The position numbers and the translations under genes were made by a program. Positions 1 through 9,193 of a DNA stretch of 49,858 nucleotides are shown here, in pieces. This DNA is from Bacteroidales bacterium (GTDB lineage Bacteria; Bacteroidota; Bacteroidia; Bacteroidales; Tenuifilaceae): assembly GCA_013376985.1 (NCBI GenBank), contig JACABB010000037.1:1-49858 (forward strand). The letters run 5' to 3'. Position 1 is the first letter of the stretch; each line of letters begins with the position of its first letter. The notes below the pieces were generated by a model that searched no databases, had not been told where the DNA came from, and worked only from the letters and a program-made list of their open reading frames with translations.

Positions 1-227
1 ATAATCAGAGGAGCGTTTTCAGTGCGTTCACGTCGCGCACAAAACAGGAAGAGAGCGGTATTACCATTCACTTTGTAAATCAAAATTATGATGACGGAGA
101 TATAATTTTTCAAGCAAAGTGTAAGGTTTTAGAGAATGACACACCCGAAATCCTAGCGCAAAGAATTCATGCCTTAGAATATGAATACTATCCAGAAATT
201 ATAGTTAAACTTATAGAAGCCTTATAA
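1..227 (+). CDS. purN: Phosphoribosylglycinamide formyltransferase, C-terminal part
   Basis: Only the end of the gene is in the window; the frame is open from base 3 and stops with TAA at 225-227. The last 58 or so residues (from ESGITIHFVNQNYDDGD through IIFQAKCKV and the ALEYEYYP segment) match the C-terminal part of PurN, which transfers a formyl group from 10-formyl-tetrahydrofolate to GAR in purine synthesis. The ESGIT and Y-D-x-G-D-x-I-x-Q segments are the usual landmarks. The first 50 bases do not read as the family's usual glycine-rich and Val-His stretch in the same frame (frame 2 gives a Val-His at 26-31), so the extreme 5' end may hold a frame error or real divergence. It is convergent with the next gene, 41 bases away. 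An alternative family is unlikely. Confidence 0.82.
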   Translation, partial: NQRSVFSAFTSRTKQEESGITIHFVNQNYDDGDIIFQAKCKVLENDTPEILAQRIHALEYEYYPEIIVKLIEAL

Positions 228-268
228 TCTTTCTGCTGTTTCTCTAATTAAGGTTATAATACAGTCAA

Positions 269-1552
269 CTACTTTGCAAAACTTCCAATTGCTGCTTCGG
301 GGAAAACAGGTACTAAGGGTAAACTATCCAACTTAGTTTGTAGCCCCTTTATATAGGAAAGGTATGCTTCCATTTTTTCTGATTTTATTGGTTCAACGGG
401 TGGGGCTTTAACTTTTAATGGGTCAATGGGTTGGCCATTCATCCAAAATCGCATATCAAGATGGGGGCCAGTTGCATACCCAGTTTGCCCTACATAGCCA
501 ATTATCTGCCCCTGCTTTACTTTAACACCATTTGCGATACCTATTCCAAATCTTGAGAGGTGGTTGTATCCTGTTGTGTAAACGCTATTGTGCCTAATTT
601 TAAGGTAATTACCAGCAGCTCCATTGTACCCTTTGTCGATGATGTATCCATCGCCAATAGCCATTATTGGCGTGCCTTCAGGTGCTGCATAATCAACACC
701 AGTATGAGGTCGATAAATTTTAAGGATTGGATGAAAACGACTCCCTGAAAATCTTGATGTTATACGTGAGAAATGTAGAGGGGCTTTTAGAAATGATTTA
801 CGCAAGGAGTTTCCCTTTTCATCCCAATAGCTGGCTGCTGAATCCTGAGAGAAGCGGTATGCATAAAAACGTTCACCACGATGTTCAAACCATGCGGCAT
901 AAATTGTTCCTATATCTATAGGTTTATTATCTACATATAGTTCGTCGTATAGTACTTTGAACTTATCACCTTTCTGTAACCCAAAGAAATCGACGGTCCA
1001 AGCAAATATATCGGACATATTGAGTGCTAGAATAGGATTTAGATTACGCTGATAGATCGTTTCCCATAAGGAGCCTGAAATAGTGCCTTCGCTAAGCCGT
1101 CTGACGGATGTAACCTGCTTATGATCGTTTTGGATGATAAGAGAATCTTTGAAGTTGAAGATCACAAAATCAATTGGAGATTTTTCGTAAACGAGATACA
1201 TTAATTTAGAAGGACTATTCTGAGTTAAAAATGCTTTATACGTATTTCCCGCAACAACCTGTTTTAAATCGAATTTACCATTAGTATAGTAAGGAAGTTT
1301 ACCTATAATCTCTGCCTTTGCGTTTAAATCAACAAGCAAATTTCCGAGGGTTTGATTTGTTCTAATATGACCTTGTATTACTGTAAATGAATCAATCGGA
1401 ATACCATATTCATATATTGGTTTTGATGTTATTTTTTCGATAAGATGCCTTCTTTCTTTCGAAATTTCTGGAGTAAAAAGATTCCAAATAATTACAATTA
1501 TCGCTATTAAAAGAAATAAAATCAGGGTGATATAGTAATACTTTCGTTTCAT
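269..1552 (-). CDS. M23-family peptidoglycan peptidase-like protein
   Basis: A 427-residue protein with one N-terminal membrane anchor (about residues 7-24), a middle region resembling the OapA/LysM-like part of periplasmic M23 proteins, and a C-terminal M23 (LytM-type) domain at about 275-385. The first zinc motif is intact: His283 and Asp287 in RPHTGVDYAAP. The second motif normally reads HLH; here it reads GPHLDMRFW, so His364 is present but the third zinc ligand is replaced by Asp366. M23 enzymes cut peptide cross-links of peptidoglycan; Asp may still bind metal, or the protein may be an inactive activator of another hydrolase, as some M23 homologues are. Family assignment is firm, catalytic activity is not. 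It stands alone, convergent with purN. Confidence 0.85.
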   Translation of the reverse strand: MKRKYYYITLILFLLIAIIVIIWNLFTPEISKERRHLIEKITSKPIYEYGIPIDSFTVIQGHIRTNQTLGNLLVDLNAKAEIIGKLPYYTNGKFDLKQVVAGNTYKAFLTQNSPSKLMYLVYEKSPIDFVIFNFKDSLIIQNDHKQVTSVRRLSEGTISGSLWETIYQRNLNPILALNMSDIFAWTVDFFGLQKGDKFKVLYDELYVDNKPIDIGTIYAAWFEHRGERFYAYRFSQDSAASYWDEKGNSLRKSFLKAPLHFSRITSRFSGSRFHPILKIYRPHTGVDYAAPEGTPIMAIGDGYIIDKGYNGAAGNYLKIRHNSVYTTGYNHLSRFGIGIANGVKVKQGQIIGYVGQTGYATGPHLDMRFWMNGQPIDPLKVKAPPVEPIKSEKMEAYLSYIKGLQTKLDSLPLVPVFPEAAIGSFAK

Positions 1553-1638
1553 TAAGCACTTTATTTTAAGTAATTTACACTTTCTAATAATTTGAAAACA
1601 CCATTTTTTGTAGGGGAGTAATTTTGCTATAGACTTAC

Positions 1639-2517
1639 TTAAGATCTAATTCTTTCGAAACCCTTACCAAATACTCCCATTACACTTGCTGTTGAAATAA
1701 AAGCATCAGGGTCAATCTCTTTAATCACCCTGTAAACATCGTTGGCTTCAAACTTTCGAACCATAGTGATAAGTACTTTCTGCTCTTCTTTGGTGTACCA
1801 GCCTTTGCCATCAATTAGTGTAACGCCTCTTCCGAGTTCGTTGGTAATTCTATCTGCTATTTCATCGTACTTCTTTGAGAAGATGAATATCTGAACCGAT
1901 TGCTTACTGCCGGACAGAACAGCATCAATAGCGTATGCTGTTACAGCCATAGCAACATACCCATATACAATATTTTCGATACGATGAATTATTGTCATAT
2001 CGAGTAGTACAAAAAAAGATGAACCGATAATAAATACATCACATGCTAAGATTACTCTACCGGGGCTAATGTTTCGATACTTGTTAATAATCATTGCAAC
2101 GATATCTGTGCCACCAGTACTTCCTCCTTGAGTAAATATTATGCCTAATCCAACTCCAGCCAATCCGCCTCCAATAATTGCAGACAAGAACTTATCTTCA
2201 ACAACAGGTTGTTTGATTAACGTTTGAAGTAATCCTAATAGAATAGCACCTGCTGTTACCCCAATAATGGTTTTTATCCCGAAATTTGCCCCGAGCATCT
2301 TAATGGCAATGAAAATCAACCCAACATTAATTAGGAAGTATGTGTAACCCATTGGGATGCCCGTTGCGTAGTATACAATTGCACCAATACCCGAAACACC
2401 TCCGCCTGTAATTTTATGTGGAAGAAGGAATGCTGTCCATGATAAAGCGTATAGGAATAATCCAAACACAATTATCGTGTAGGCGCGAGCATTTTTAAGG
2501 ATAAGTTTAGTGGTCAT
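1639..2517 (-). CDS. YitT-family membrane protein (DUF161 plus DUF2179)
   Basis: A 292-residue protein with an N-terminal block of about five to six hydrophobic helices (residues 10-200) with the glycine-rich loops typical of the YitT family (TGGGVSGIGAIVYYATG and TQGGSTGGTDI), followed by a soluble DUF2179 domain (about 220-285) resembling ACT or PII folds. The transported substrate of this family is not settled. The start ATG is preceded by AAATAAAGGT, one of the few purine-rich sites in this window. It lies downstream of leuS on the same strand with a stem-loop between them, so separate transcription is likely. Confidence 0.85.
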   Translation of the reverse strand: MTTKLILKNARAYTIIVFGLFLYALSWTAFLLPHKITGGGVSGIGAIVYYATGIPMGYTYFLINVGLIFIAIKMLGANFGIKTIIGVTAGAILLGLLQTLIKQPVVEDKFLSAIIGGGLAGVGLGIIFTQGGSTGGTDIVAMIINKYRNISPGRVILACDVFIIGSSFFVLLDMTIIHRIENIVYGYVAMAVTAYAIDAVLSGSKQSVQIFIFSKKYDEIADRITNELGRGVTLIDGKGWYTKEEQKVLITMVRKFEANDVYRVIKEIDPDAFISTASVMGVFGKGFERIRS

Positions 2518-2545
2518 ACCTTTATTTAATTGATTGTTGATAGAT

Positions 2546-2575
2546 GACAGTCAATAGAGAAATCTATCGACCGTC
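2546..2575 (-). terminator. Stem-loop downstream of leuS
   Basis: A 13-base-pair stem (2546-2558 with 2563-2575) closes a four-base loop. On the plus strand it has two A-C mismatches, but in minus-strand RNA these become G-U pairs, so the full stem forms only in the direction in which leuS is transcribed. It begins 14 bases after the leuS stop codon. No clear U tract follows, so it may be a weak terminator or an mRNA-stabilising hairpin. Confidence 0.45.
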
Positions 2576-2589
2576 AATAAACAACAAAT

Positions 2590-5373
2590 TTATAGTACAA
2601 TGTTAACTATCTTATTCGGTACTATAATTATCTTCCTTGGCTGTTTGCCTTCTAAGTATTTAAGCGTGCTTTCGTTTGAAAGGATGATTTTTTCAATATC
2701 TGCCTGAGATAAATTTAATGGGATATCCAGTGTAAACCTTGTTTTACCATTGAAGGAAACAGGGCAGGTAAATGTACTTTCAACAAGATATTCATTCCTT
2801 AGTTCTGGCCATTTTGTATCGAAGATGGTTTGTTTATGACCTAGTAATGACCATAATTCCTCAGCGATATGTGGAGCGTAAGGGGCAATAATAATTGATA
2901 AGGGTTCAAGAATAGCCCTTTTATTGCATTTTAAATCGGTAAGCTCGTTAACGCAGACCATAAAGGTTGAAACCCCAGTGTTGAAACTAAATTTTTCGAT
3001 ATCATCGGAAACCTTTTTAATGGTTTTGTGCAGAACTTTTAGTTCCTCTTTAGAAGGTGCTTCATCGCTGATTTCAGGTTGATTATTCTTATCGTGGTAC
3101 AACCTCCAAAGACGACGGAAGAACTTGTGAACGCCATCAATCCCGTTGGTATCCCATGGTTTGCTCTGTTCAAGAGGACCTAAGAACATTTCGTACATGC
3201 GTAACGTATCGGCACCATACTTTTCAACAATTAGATCGGGGTTTACAACGTTCCACATACTCTTACTCATCTTCTCAACAGCCCATCCGCAGATGTATTT
3301 CCCATTCTCAAGGATGAAGTTGGCATCCTTGAATTCAGGTCTCCATTCACGGAACTTTTCGATGTCAAGCATATCATTATCAACAATATTTACATCAACA
3401 TGGATTTGTGTATATTCATATTGTTCTCGTAAATTGTAAGATACGTAGGTATTGGTGTTTTTAACACGATATATAAAATTTGATCGACCCTGAATCATTC
3501 CTTGGTTGACCAACTTTTTAAATGGTTCATTTTTACAAACGTAACCTAAATCGAATAGGAATTTATTCCAGAACCTGGAATAGACCAAGTGTCCAACGGC
3601 ATGTTCGGTTCCCCCAATATAAAGGTCAACATTTTCCCAGTATTCATTGGTTTCTTTTGATACCAAACCCTTATCATTATGTGGGTCCATGTAACGATGA
3701 TAGTATGCCGATGATCCCGCAAAACCAGGCATGGTACTCATTTCATACTGATAACCCTCTGGTGTATGCCAGTTTTTAGCACGACCAAGTGGTGGTTCTC
3801 CCTTTTCGGTTGGTAGATACGCATCAACCTCGGGGAGTTCCAAGGGTAGTTTATTTTCATCAATGGGGTAGGGAAGACCATCTTTGTAAAAGATTGGGAA
3901 TGGTTCGCCCCAGTAACGCTGACGGCTAAAGATAGCATCGCGCAAGCGGAAATTGACCTTACGAGAACCAAGTCCACGTGATTCAATAATATCGTTTATT
4001 TTGGAGATAGCTTCTTTAACATCTAATCCGTTGATAACACCACTATTAATTACAACGCCATCCTTTGCATCGTAGGATTCATGCCATGATGCTGTTGATG
4101 ATTGTTCTTCTCCCGGTTTAATCACAGTTTGTATCACAGGGAGTTCGAATGTACGAGCAAATACAAAGTCACGACTATCGTGTGCAGGAACAGCCATAAT
4201 GGCTCCAGTTCCATATCCTGCTAAAACGTATTCACTTATCCAGATAGGAATGCGCTCGTTGGTAAATGGATTAATAGCATAACTGCCCGAGAATTGACCA
4301 GTAACCCTTTTGGTATCTGCAATTCGTTCTCGTTCAGTACGATTCTTTACCTCGTTAATGTAATTATCAACCGCATCTCGATATTCAGGAGTGGTTAGTT
4401 CTTCCGTTAATTCACTTTCAGGGGCAATCACCATAAAGGTTGCGCCATATATTGTATCGGGACGAGTGGTAAATATTAGAACTTTCTTCTCAGAACCATC
4501 AATCTTAAAGTAAACCTCAGCACCCTCAGAGCGGCCAATCCAGTTTCGTTGAATTTCCTTCAAAGAATCGGACCATTCTAAAGTCTCTAAATCACTAAGC
4601 AGACGTTGAGCGTATGCAGAGATCCTGAGGCACCACTGTCTCATCTTGCGCTGTTCAACAGGATGTCCGCCGCGTACCGAAAAGCCTTCCTTTACCTCAT
4701 CGTTAGCAAGAACAGTACCTAGGGCAGGACACCAGTTCACCATAATATCGGCAAGATAGGCTAAGCGATATGCAAGAAGAATTTCCTGTTGCTCTTTTTT
4801 GCTCATATCCGCCCATTCTGATGATGAGAAAGAGCGAACATCGCTGCATGATGCGTTAATTGTTAAATTTCCATTTTTCTCGAATTCAGCAATGAGGCTC
4901 TCTATAGGTTCTGCCTTCTGGGCAGAATTGTTATACCAGTGCTTGAACATCTGTATAAATGCCCATTGTGTCCATTTGTAATATTTTGGGTCGCATGTGC
5001 GAACCTCACGATCCCAATCGTAGCTAAATCCAATTTTATCGAGTTGTTCGCGATAACGCTTTACATTGTTCTCTGTGGTAATTGCTGGATGTTGACCTGT
5101 TTGTATAGCATACTGCTCGGCTGGTAATCCAAAAGCATCGTAACCCATAGGGTGTAAAACGTTGAACCCCTGTAAGCGTTTATGCCTAGAGTAGATATCC
5201 GATGCGATATACCCAAGTGGATGCCCTACGTGTAAACCAGCTCCTGATGGGTAGGGAAACATATCGAGCACATAGTATTTTGGACGTGAATGGTCAATAT
5301 CTACCTTGTAGGTTTTGTTAATTTTCCAAAACTCCTGCCATTTCTTCTCTATCTCATTGAAGTTGTATTCCAT
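2590..5373 (-). CDS. leuS: Leucyl-tRNA synthetase
   Basis: A 927-residue class I aminoacyl-tRNA synthetase that charges tRNA-Leu. The N-terminal HIGH-type motif reads HVGHPLGY (near residue 48), with [19 protein letters not shown] just before it; the CP1 editing domain occupies roughly 230-420 and contains [19 protein letters not shown] and AVPAHDSRD; the KMSKS loop is exact at residues 701-705; the anticodon-binding domain follows. The length is somewhat above the usual bacterial 860 because of an insertion around residues 155-190 (rich in N, S and E) and another near 660-690, both seen in Bacteroidota enzymes. A Bacteroidetes-type -7 element lies upstream. Start is the only sensible ATG. 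A single-copy housekeeping gene. Confidence 0.97.
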   Translation of the reverse strand: MEYNFNEIEKKWQEFWKINKTYKVDIDHSRPKYYVLDMFPYPSGAGLHVGHPLGYIASDIYSRHKRLQGFNVLHPMGYDAFGLPAEQYAIQTGQHPAITTENNVKRYREQLDKIGFSYDWDREVRTCDPKYYKWTQWAFIQMFKHWYNNSAQKAEPIESLIAEFEKNGNLTINASCSDVRSFSSSEWADMSKKEQQEILLAYRLAYLADIMVNWCPALGTVLANDEVKEGFSVRGGHPVEQRKMRQWCLRISAYAQRLLSDLETLEWSDSLKEIQRNWIGRSEGAEVYFKIDGSEKKVLIFTTRPDTIYGATFMVIAPESELTEELTTPEYRDAVDNYINEVKNRTERERIADTKRVTGQFSGSYAINPFTNERIPIWISEYVLAGYGTGAIMAVPAHDSRDFVFARTFELPVIQTVIKPGEEQSSTASWHESYDAKDGVVINSGVINGLDVKEAISKINDIIESRGLGSRKVNFRLRDAIFSRQRYWGEPFPIFYKDGLPYPIDENKLPLELPEVDAYLPTEKGEPPLGRAKNWHTPEGYQYEMSTMPGFAGSSAYYHRYMDPHNDKGLVSKETNEYWENVDLYIGGTEHAVGHLVYSRFWNKFLFDLGYVCKNEPFKKLVNQGMIQGRSNFIYRVKNTNTYVSYNLREQYEYTQIHVDVNIVDNDMLDIEKFREWRPEFKDANFILENGKYICGWAVEKMSKSMWNVVNPDLIVEKYGADTLRMYEMFLGPLEQSKPWDTNGIDGVHKFFRRLWRLYHDKNNQPEISDEAPSKEELKVLHKTIKKVSDDIEKFSFNTGVSTFMVCVNELTDLKCNKRAILEPLSIIIAPYAPHIAEELWSLLGHKQTIFDTKWPELRNEYLVESTFTCPVSFNGKTRFTLDIPLNLSQADIEKIILSNESTLKYLEGKQPRKIIIVPNKIVNIVL

Positions 5374-5408
5374 AAAGCGTTGAATTTGTACATTTTAATT
5401 TCAGCTCG

Positions 5409-5416
5409 CAAAGATA
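5409..5416 (-). promoter_or_regulatory. leuS promoter -7 element
   Basis: The minus strand reads TATCTTTG, a perfect match to the Bacteroidetes -7 consensus TAnnTTTG, 36 bases upstream of the leuS ATG. No clear TTG lies at the -33 position. Confidence 0.5.
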
Positions 5417-5538
5417 ATGTTTAATGTAGAATGTAGGATGAAAAATTAATAATGAAAAGAGAAAAGTTAGATGTGGGGTTGTTAAAAGGAGTTAAACTGA
5501 AAGATCTGGCGTTCTCAATATCACTATTCCACATTTGT

Positions 5539-6258
5539 TTAGTTTATCCTTATCAATTCGTCTGTATTCCAACCACCATTATCGGCTTTTTCCTCATACT
5601 TTATGAATTGGTGAGTTCCTCCAACGGTAAAGTATAAATAGCTTTTAAAGGGTGCAAATAGCGATAGCCAACCAGCAACGGCTAGTTCCATTTTATAGCA
5701 TTCAAAAGTGCCTGCTTTTACTGTAACCGTTTGTTTGGATAGAACAGTTACCTTCATGGATAGGGCATCACCGTACTCAAACATGTATGTATCAAATGTA
5801 ACACTTTTACTAGCATCAAAAGGAAACCCTCGAAAGGAGATAAAATAAGCGTATCGGGAGTAGATATTCTTATCGGTATTATTAAAGTCCTTATCGATCC
5901 CTTTTTCCTTATTGAAAAAATGGATTTTCCCATTTCCAAAGTTTTGATAATACTCTTCAACGCTATTATCTTTCTTGTTAATCCTTTTTTCGGAGATCGT
6001 TGTTAAATCGTTATAGTTGACCTCAATTTCATTTAAAAAAAGATCTCCTTCTTCGACCTGAATATGATAGTATTTCTGGTTATTCCTTTCTTTTAGTGAG
6101 ATATTTATTTTTGTTTCAACATGTCCAATTGTATTATCAATGAAATCGGTAATTACAAATGATTCTGATTCAGGTATCCCCGGATTTTTAAAAACGGATT
6201 GCCCAGTGGTTACTGTGGCTATAAGGAGTGAAACAAATAGAAGATGTAAAGATTTCAT
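5539..6258 (-). CDS. DUF3108-like secreted protein
   Basis: A 239-residue protein with a cleavable signal peptide (about residues 1-19, ending TVTTGQS). The body is rich in beta strands. The segment around residues 140-235, with FISFRGFPFD, VKAGTFECYKMEL and a late HQFIKYE strand, resembles DUF3108 proteins, which are periplasmic or surface proteins of unknown function. It sits downstream of no obvious operon partner and is divergent from butyrate kinase. The assignment to DUF3108 is by pattern memory; a general beta-barrel-like periplasmic protein is the fallback. Confidence 0.7.
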   Translation of the reverse strand: MKSLHLLFVSLLIATVTTGQSVFKNPGIPESESFVITDFIDNTIGHVETKINISLKERNNQKYYHIQVEEGDLFLNEIEVNYNDLTTISEKRINKKDNSVEEYYQNFGNGKIHFFNKEKGIDKDFNNTDKNIYSRYAYFISFRGFPFDASKSVTFDTYMFEYGDALSMKVTVLSKQTVTVKAGTFECYKMELAVAGWLSLFAPFKSYLYFTVGGTHQFIKYEEKADNGGWNTDELIRIN

Positions 6259-6274
6259 ATTAGATTTTAATTGG

Positions 6275-6282
6275 CAAATATA
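6275..6282 (-). promoter_or_regulatory. -7 element for the DUF3108-like gene
   Basis: The minus strand reads TATATTTG, a perfect TAnnTTTG, 17 bases upstream of the ATG at 6258, which implies a very short leader. The -33 region is AT-rich without a clear TTG. Confidence 0.45.
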
Positions 6283-6385
6283 CTTTTTTAACTATTAAAC
6301 AGTGGGATGGAGCTAATAAAATGGTAAATTGCTAATTGATTCTTAAACAATCTAATATTTACTAACCTATTAGTAGTCAATATTT

Positions 6386-7459
6386 ATGAAAAATCAGGTC
6401 GTAATTGTTATTAATCCAGGTTCAACATCCACTAAACTTTCATTATATAGTAGAAAAGGTGAAGTAAAATCGGAAACAATAAGACATACTCAAGCGGATC
6501 TTGATAAATTCAATTGTATTACAGATCAACTTGATTATAGGTATACTTTCATAAAAACATGGCTAATGTGTGTCTTAAAAGACAATGATTTTCAGGTTGT
6601 AGGTGTTGTTGGTAGAGGTGGAATTGTAAAACCGTTAGATGGAGGAACATATAGATTGTCTGAATCATTTTTGAAGGATGCAAAAGATTGTACATATGGC
6701 GAACATGCATCAAACTTAGGGGGATTATTGGCAGATAGGTTAAAAGGAGAATTTGGCTTAAAAGATAGTTATACAGTAGATCCCAGTTCTTGTGATAATA
6801 TGTGGTCAAAATCTAAAATATCGGGTGTTCCTGGAATTGTTCGCGATGGAAGAGGGCACCCACTGAACATGAAAATGACTGCTCGAAAAATAGCAAAAAA
6901 GCAGAATATTCCCTTTGAAGACACCTGTTATGTGATAGCACATCTTGGTGGCGGAATTTCTATTTCGTTGGTTGTTGCAGGTAGACTTGTAGATATAAAC
7001 GATGGCTTACTTGGAATGGGTCCTTTCACTCCAAACCGGTCAGGAGCATTACCCCTTCGGGGAGTGATGAAGCTCTGTTACACTAAGACTGAGAAGGAGG
7101 TTGAGGCGCTTCTTTCCAAGAATAGCGGATTCAAAGCCTACCTTGGGACAGAGGATGTTCGAGAGGTTATAAAAATGGTGGAAGCGGGGAATGATAAAGC
7201 AATTTTGATTTATGAAGCATTTGTTTATCAAATAGCCAAAGAAATTGGAGCTTACTATGCTGCCTCAAAATGTAAGGCTCAAGCAATAATAATAACCGGA
7301 GGCATAGCCTACAATGAAAAGTTTAATATTGATTTACGTGATTATGTTGGTAATCTTACGGAATTCCATGTTTACCCCGGAGAAAATGAAATGGAAGCCT
7401 TAGCAGAAGGAGTATTCAGGGTTATTGATGGGGAGGAGAAAGCACAGGAGTATGATTAG
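6386..7459 (+). CDS. buk: Butyrate kinase
   Basis: A 357-residue member of the acetokinase family that interconverts butyryl phosphate plus ADP with butyrate plus ATP. The N-terminal phosphate loop reads NPGSTSTKLSLY (residues 10-21), a central AHLGGGISI segment and a C-terminal ITGGIAYNE segment are all present, and length fits the family (about 355). Butyrate kinase normally follows a phosphate butyryltransferase gene (ptb); none is next to it here, so the partner must lie elsewhere or the enzyme may act on branched-chain acyl phosphates. It is transcribed alone, divergent from the DUF3108-like gene. Confidence 0.92.
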   Translation: MKNQVVIVINPGSTSTKLSLYSRKGEVKSETIRHTQADLDKFNCITDQLDYRYTFIKTWLMCVLKDNDFQVVGVVGRGGIVKPLDGGTYRLSESFLKDAKDCTYGEHASNLGGLLADRLKGEFGLKDSYTVDPSSCDNMWSKSKISGVPGIVRDGRGHPLNMKMTARKIAKKQNIPFEDTCYVIAHLGGGISISLVVAGRLVDINDGLLGMGPFTPNRSGALPLRGVMKLCYTKTEKEVEALLSKNSGFKAYLGTEDVREVIKMVEAGNDKAILIYEAFVYQIAKEIGAYYAASKCKAQAIIITGGIAYNEKFNIDLRDYVGNLTEFHVYPGENEMEALAEGVFRVIDGEEKAQEYD

Positions 7460-7587
7460 ATTTGAACATGGCGTGGAATCACAGGAATAAATGATTAACT
7501 GTTAATTATAATAATCGAATACCCTTTCTGTTAATAACGGTTTTAATAACCGCAAAATCTATAAAACCTATTAATGGATATTTAGAC

Positions 7588-7617
7588 TTGCTAATCAATA
7601 AGTATTTTCTATCTTCG
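7588..7617 (+). promoter_or_regulatory. Promoter for the downstream membrane protein gene
   Basis: TTG at 7588-7590, a 19-base spacer and TATCTTCG at 7610-7617, which differs from TAnnTTTG by one base. It would give a leader of about 100 bases before the ATG at 7725. Confidence 0.4.
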
Positions 7618-7724
7618 TTTGGGGTAAATTGGCGATTAATGAAATGCTTCTAACACCCCTTAATTGGTCAAACAATAGATAATCAGGCATTAAACAAATC
7701 CCTAACAAAAAATAAAGGATTATT

Positions 7725-8348
7725 ATGGAAGCAAACGACAAAAAATCTCTTGTAATTTCATACTTAACATTACGAATAATAGTTGGAGTGCTTGGTGTCA
7801 CATTACCAATAATTTTAGTCCTTGGTTCTTTAATATTTGGCGAAGTTGAAGTTATTCAAAAATCAATTAGCATGTATTATTATACTCACATGAGGAATGC
7901 GTTAGTGGGAATTCTTTGTGCCGTTGCTTTATTTTTATTTGTGTATAAGGGGTATGATTATAAGGATGATATTGCAGGATATTTTGCTGGTTTTTTTGCT
8001 TTGTTGGTCGCATTTTGTCCAGCAGCAGGCTCTCATACTAGGATAATACATTTAGTATCAGCCGTACTATTTTTCTTAACATTAGCATATTTTTCACTTT
8101 TTCTATTTACACAGGGATCGGATAATCCAACAAAACAAAAGATATTGAGGAATAAAATCTATAGAATTTGTGGTTTTATAATACTTGGGTGTGTCGTTTT
8201 ATTGATTATATATTTTATCTTACCTACAAGTTTTACCGATAAACTCTCTGATTATAAACCTTTGTTCTGGCTAGAGGCTTTAGCATTATGGTCTTTTGGA
8301 TTTTCTTGGTTATTAAAGGGAAAATTTTTGCTAAAGGATAATGGGTAG
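7725..8348 (+). CDS. Uncharacterised multi-pass membrane protein
   Basis: A 207-residue protein with six likely membrane helices (about 14-36, 60-78, 84-102, 107-127, 147-166 and 183-199). The conserved-looking segment SISMYYYTHMRNALVGILCAVALFLF and the C-terminal FWLEALALWSFGFSWLLKG recur in a widespread family of bacterial membrane proteins of unknown function. Nothing in the neighbourhood points to a role. The ATG is preceded by AAATAAAGGATTATT, a modest ribosome-binding site. Monocistronic, convergent with the LytTR regulator. Confidence 0.75.
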   Translation: MEANDKKSLVISYLTLRIIVGVLGVTLPIILVLGSLIFGEVEVIQKSISMYYYTHMRNALVGILCAVALFLFVYKGYDYKDDIAGYFAGFFALLVAFCPAAGSHTRIIHLVSAVLFFLTLAYFSLFLFTQGSDNPTKQKILRNKIYRICGFIILGCVVLLIIYFILPTSFTDKLSDYKPLFWLEALALWSFGFSWLLKGKFLLKDNG

Positions 8349-8461
8349 TACATTTTTTAGGTTCCTTTAAAGAGGCAAAAAATAGAGGGCAATGTTAGGA
8401 AAACGGAAGTGAGTCAGCAGCAAAAGGATTATGATAAAAGCATTCCTCAACAGTTTTCTAA

Positions 8462-9193
8462 TTAACCTAAAAACTTTTTATTTAGGAACTCTTGAAACTG
8501 ATCTTTATAACTATCGGCGATAGGGATATACACTGAGCCAAAGACAATGCGATTCCTATCAATTTTCACTATTTGTTCTAGGTTTACAATAAATGATCTG
8601 TGAACTCTCATGAATTGTTTTGGTGAAAGCTCTTCTTCTAGTTTCTTAAGACTCATCAAAGAGAGAATGGGTTTAGTCTGATCGTTTAGATAAATTTTAA
8701 CGTAGTCTTTTAACCCTTCGATGTATAAGATGCTATTCAGTTCAACTTTAATAAGTTTATACTCCGATTTCACAAAAATGGAAGTATTTGAGGTCATCTC
8801 CGTACTTTTATCGCTAATGTTTTGTTCCAAAAGGCTGAACCATGTTAATGCCTTATTCGCTGCTTTTAGAAACTCCTGATAGTTAATGGGTTTTACAAGG
8901 TAATCGAGGGCATCAACTTTAAAACCCTCTAGTGCATACTGGCTATAAGCTGTTGTAAAAATAACTTTAGGCCCATTATGTAATAGTTTTGAAAGTTCAA
9001 TCCCAGATAATCCAGGCATTTGAATATCAAGAAAGATCAAATCAATTTTTTCGTTTTGGAGGGCATCTATAGCTTGAAAAGGGGAGTTAAACTTATTAGC
9101 TAAATCAAGGAATGGGGTTTTAAGCACGTAATCCTCAATTAGATTAAGCGCAAGAGGTTCATCATCCACAATTAAGCAGCGTATTTTTCTCAT
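8462..9193 (-). CDS. LytTR-type response regulator
   Basis: A 243-residue regulator. The receiver domain (1-120) has the acidic pocket Asp10-Asp11, the phosphoacceptor Asp56 in LIFLDIQMPG and the Lys of LVKPINYQEF. The C-terminal LytTR DNA-binding domain (about 140-240) contains the typical IEGLKDYVKIYL and FMRVHRSFIVN segments. It is the last gene of a minus-strand unit and overlaps the kinase gene by ATGA, so the two are translationally coupled. By position it probably controls the exporter genes transcribed with it; LytTR proteins usually bind paired direct repeats. Confidence 0.93.
   Translation of the reverse strand: MRKIRCLIVDDEPLALNLIEDYVLKTPFLDLANKFNSPFQAIDALQNEKIDLIFLDIQMPGLSGIELSKLLHNGPKVIFTTAYSQYALEGFKVDALDYLVKPINYQEFLKAANKALTWFSLLEQNISDKSTEMTSNTSIFVKSEYKLIKVELNSILYIEGLKDYVKIYLNDQTKPILSLMSLKKLEEELSPKQFMRVHRSFIVNLEQIVKIDRNRIVFGSVYIPIADSYKDQFQEFLNKKFLG

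Noticed and set aside
3738-3986. 82-residue minus-strand frame inside leuS
   Set aside because: It overlaps the leuS coding sequence in another frame and shows no family features.
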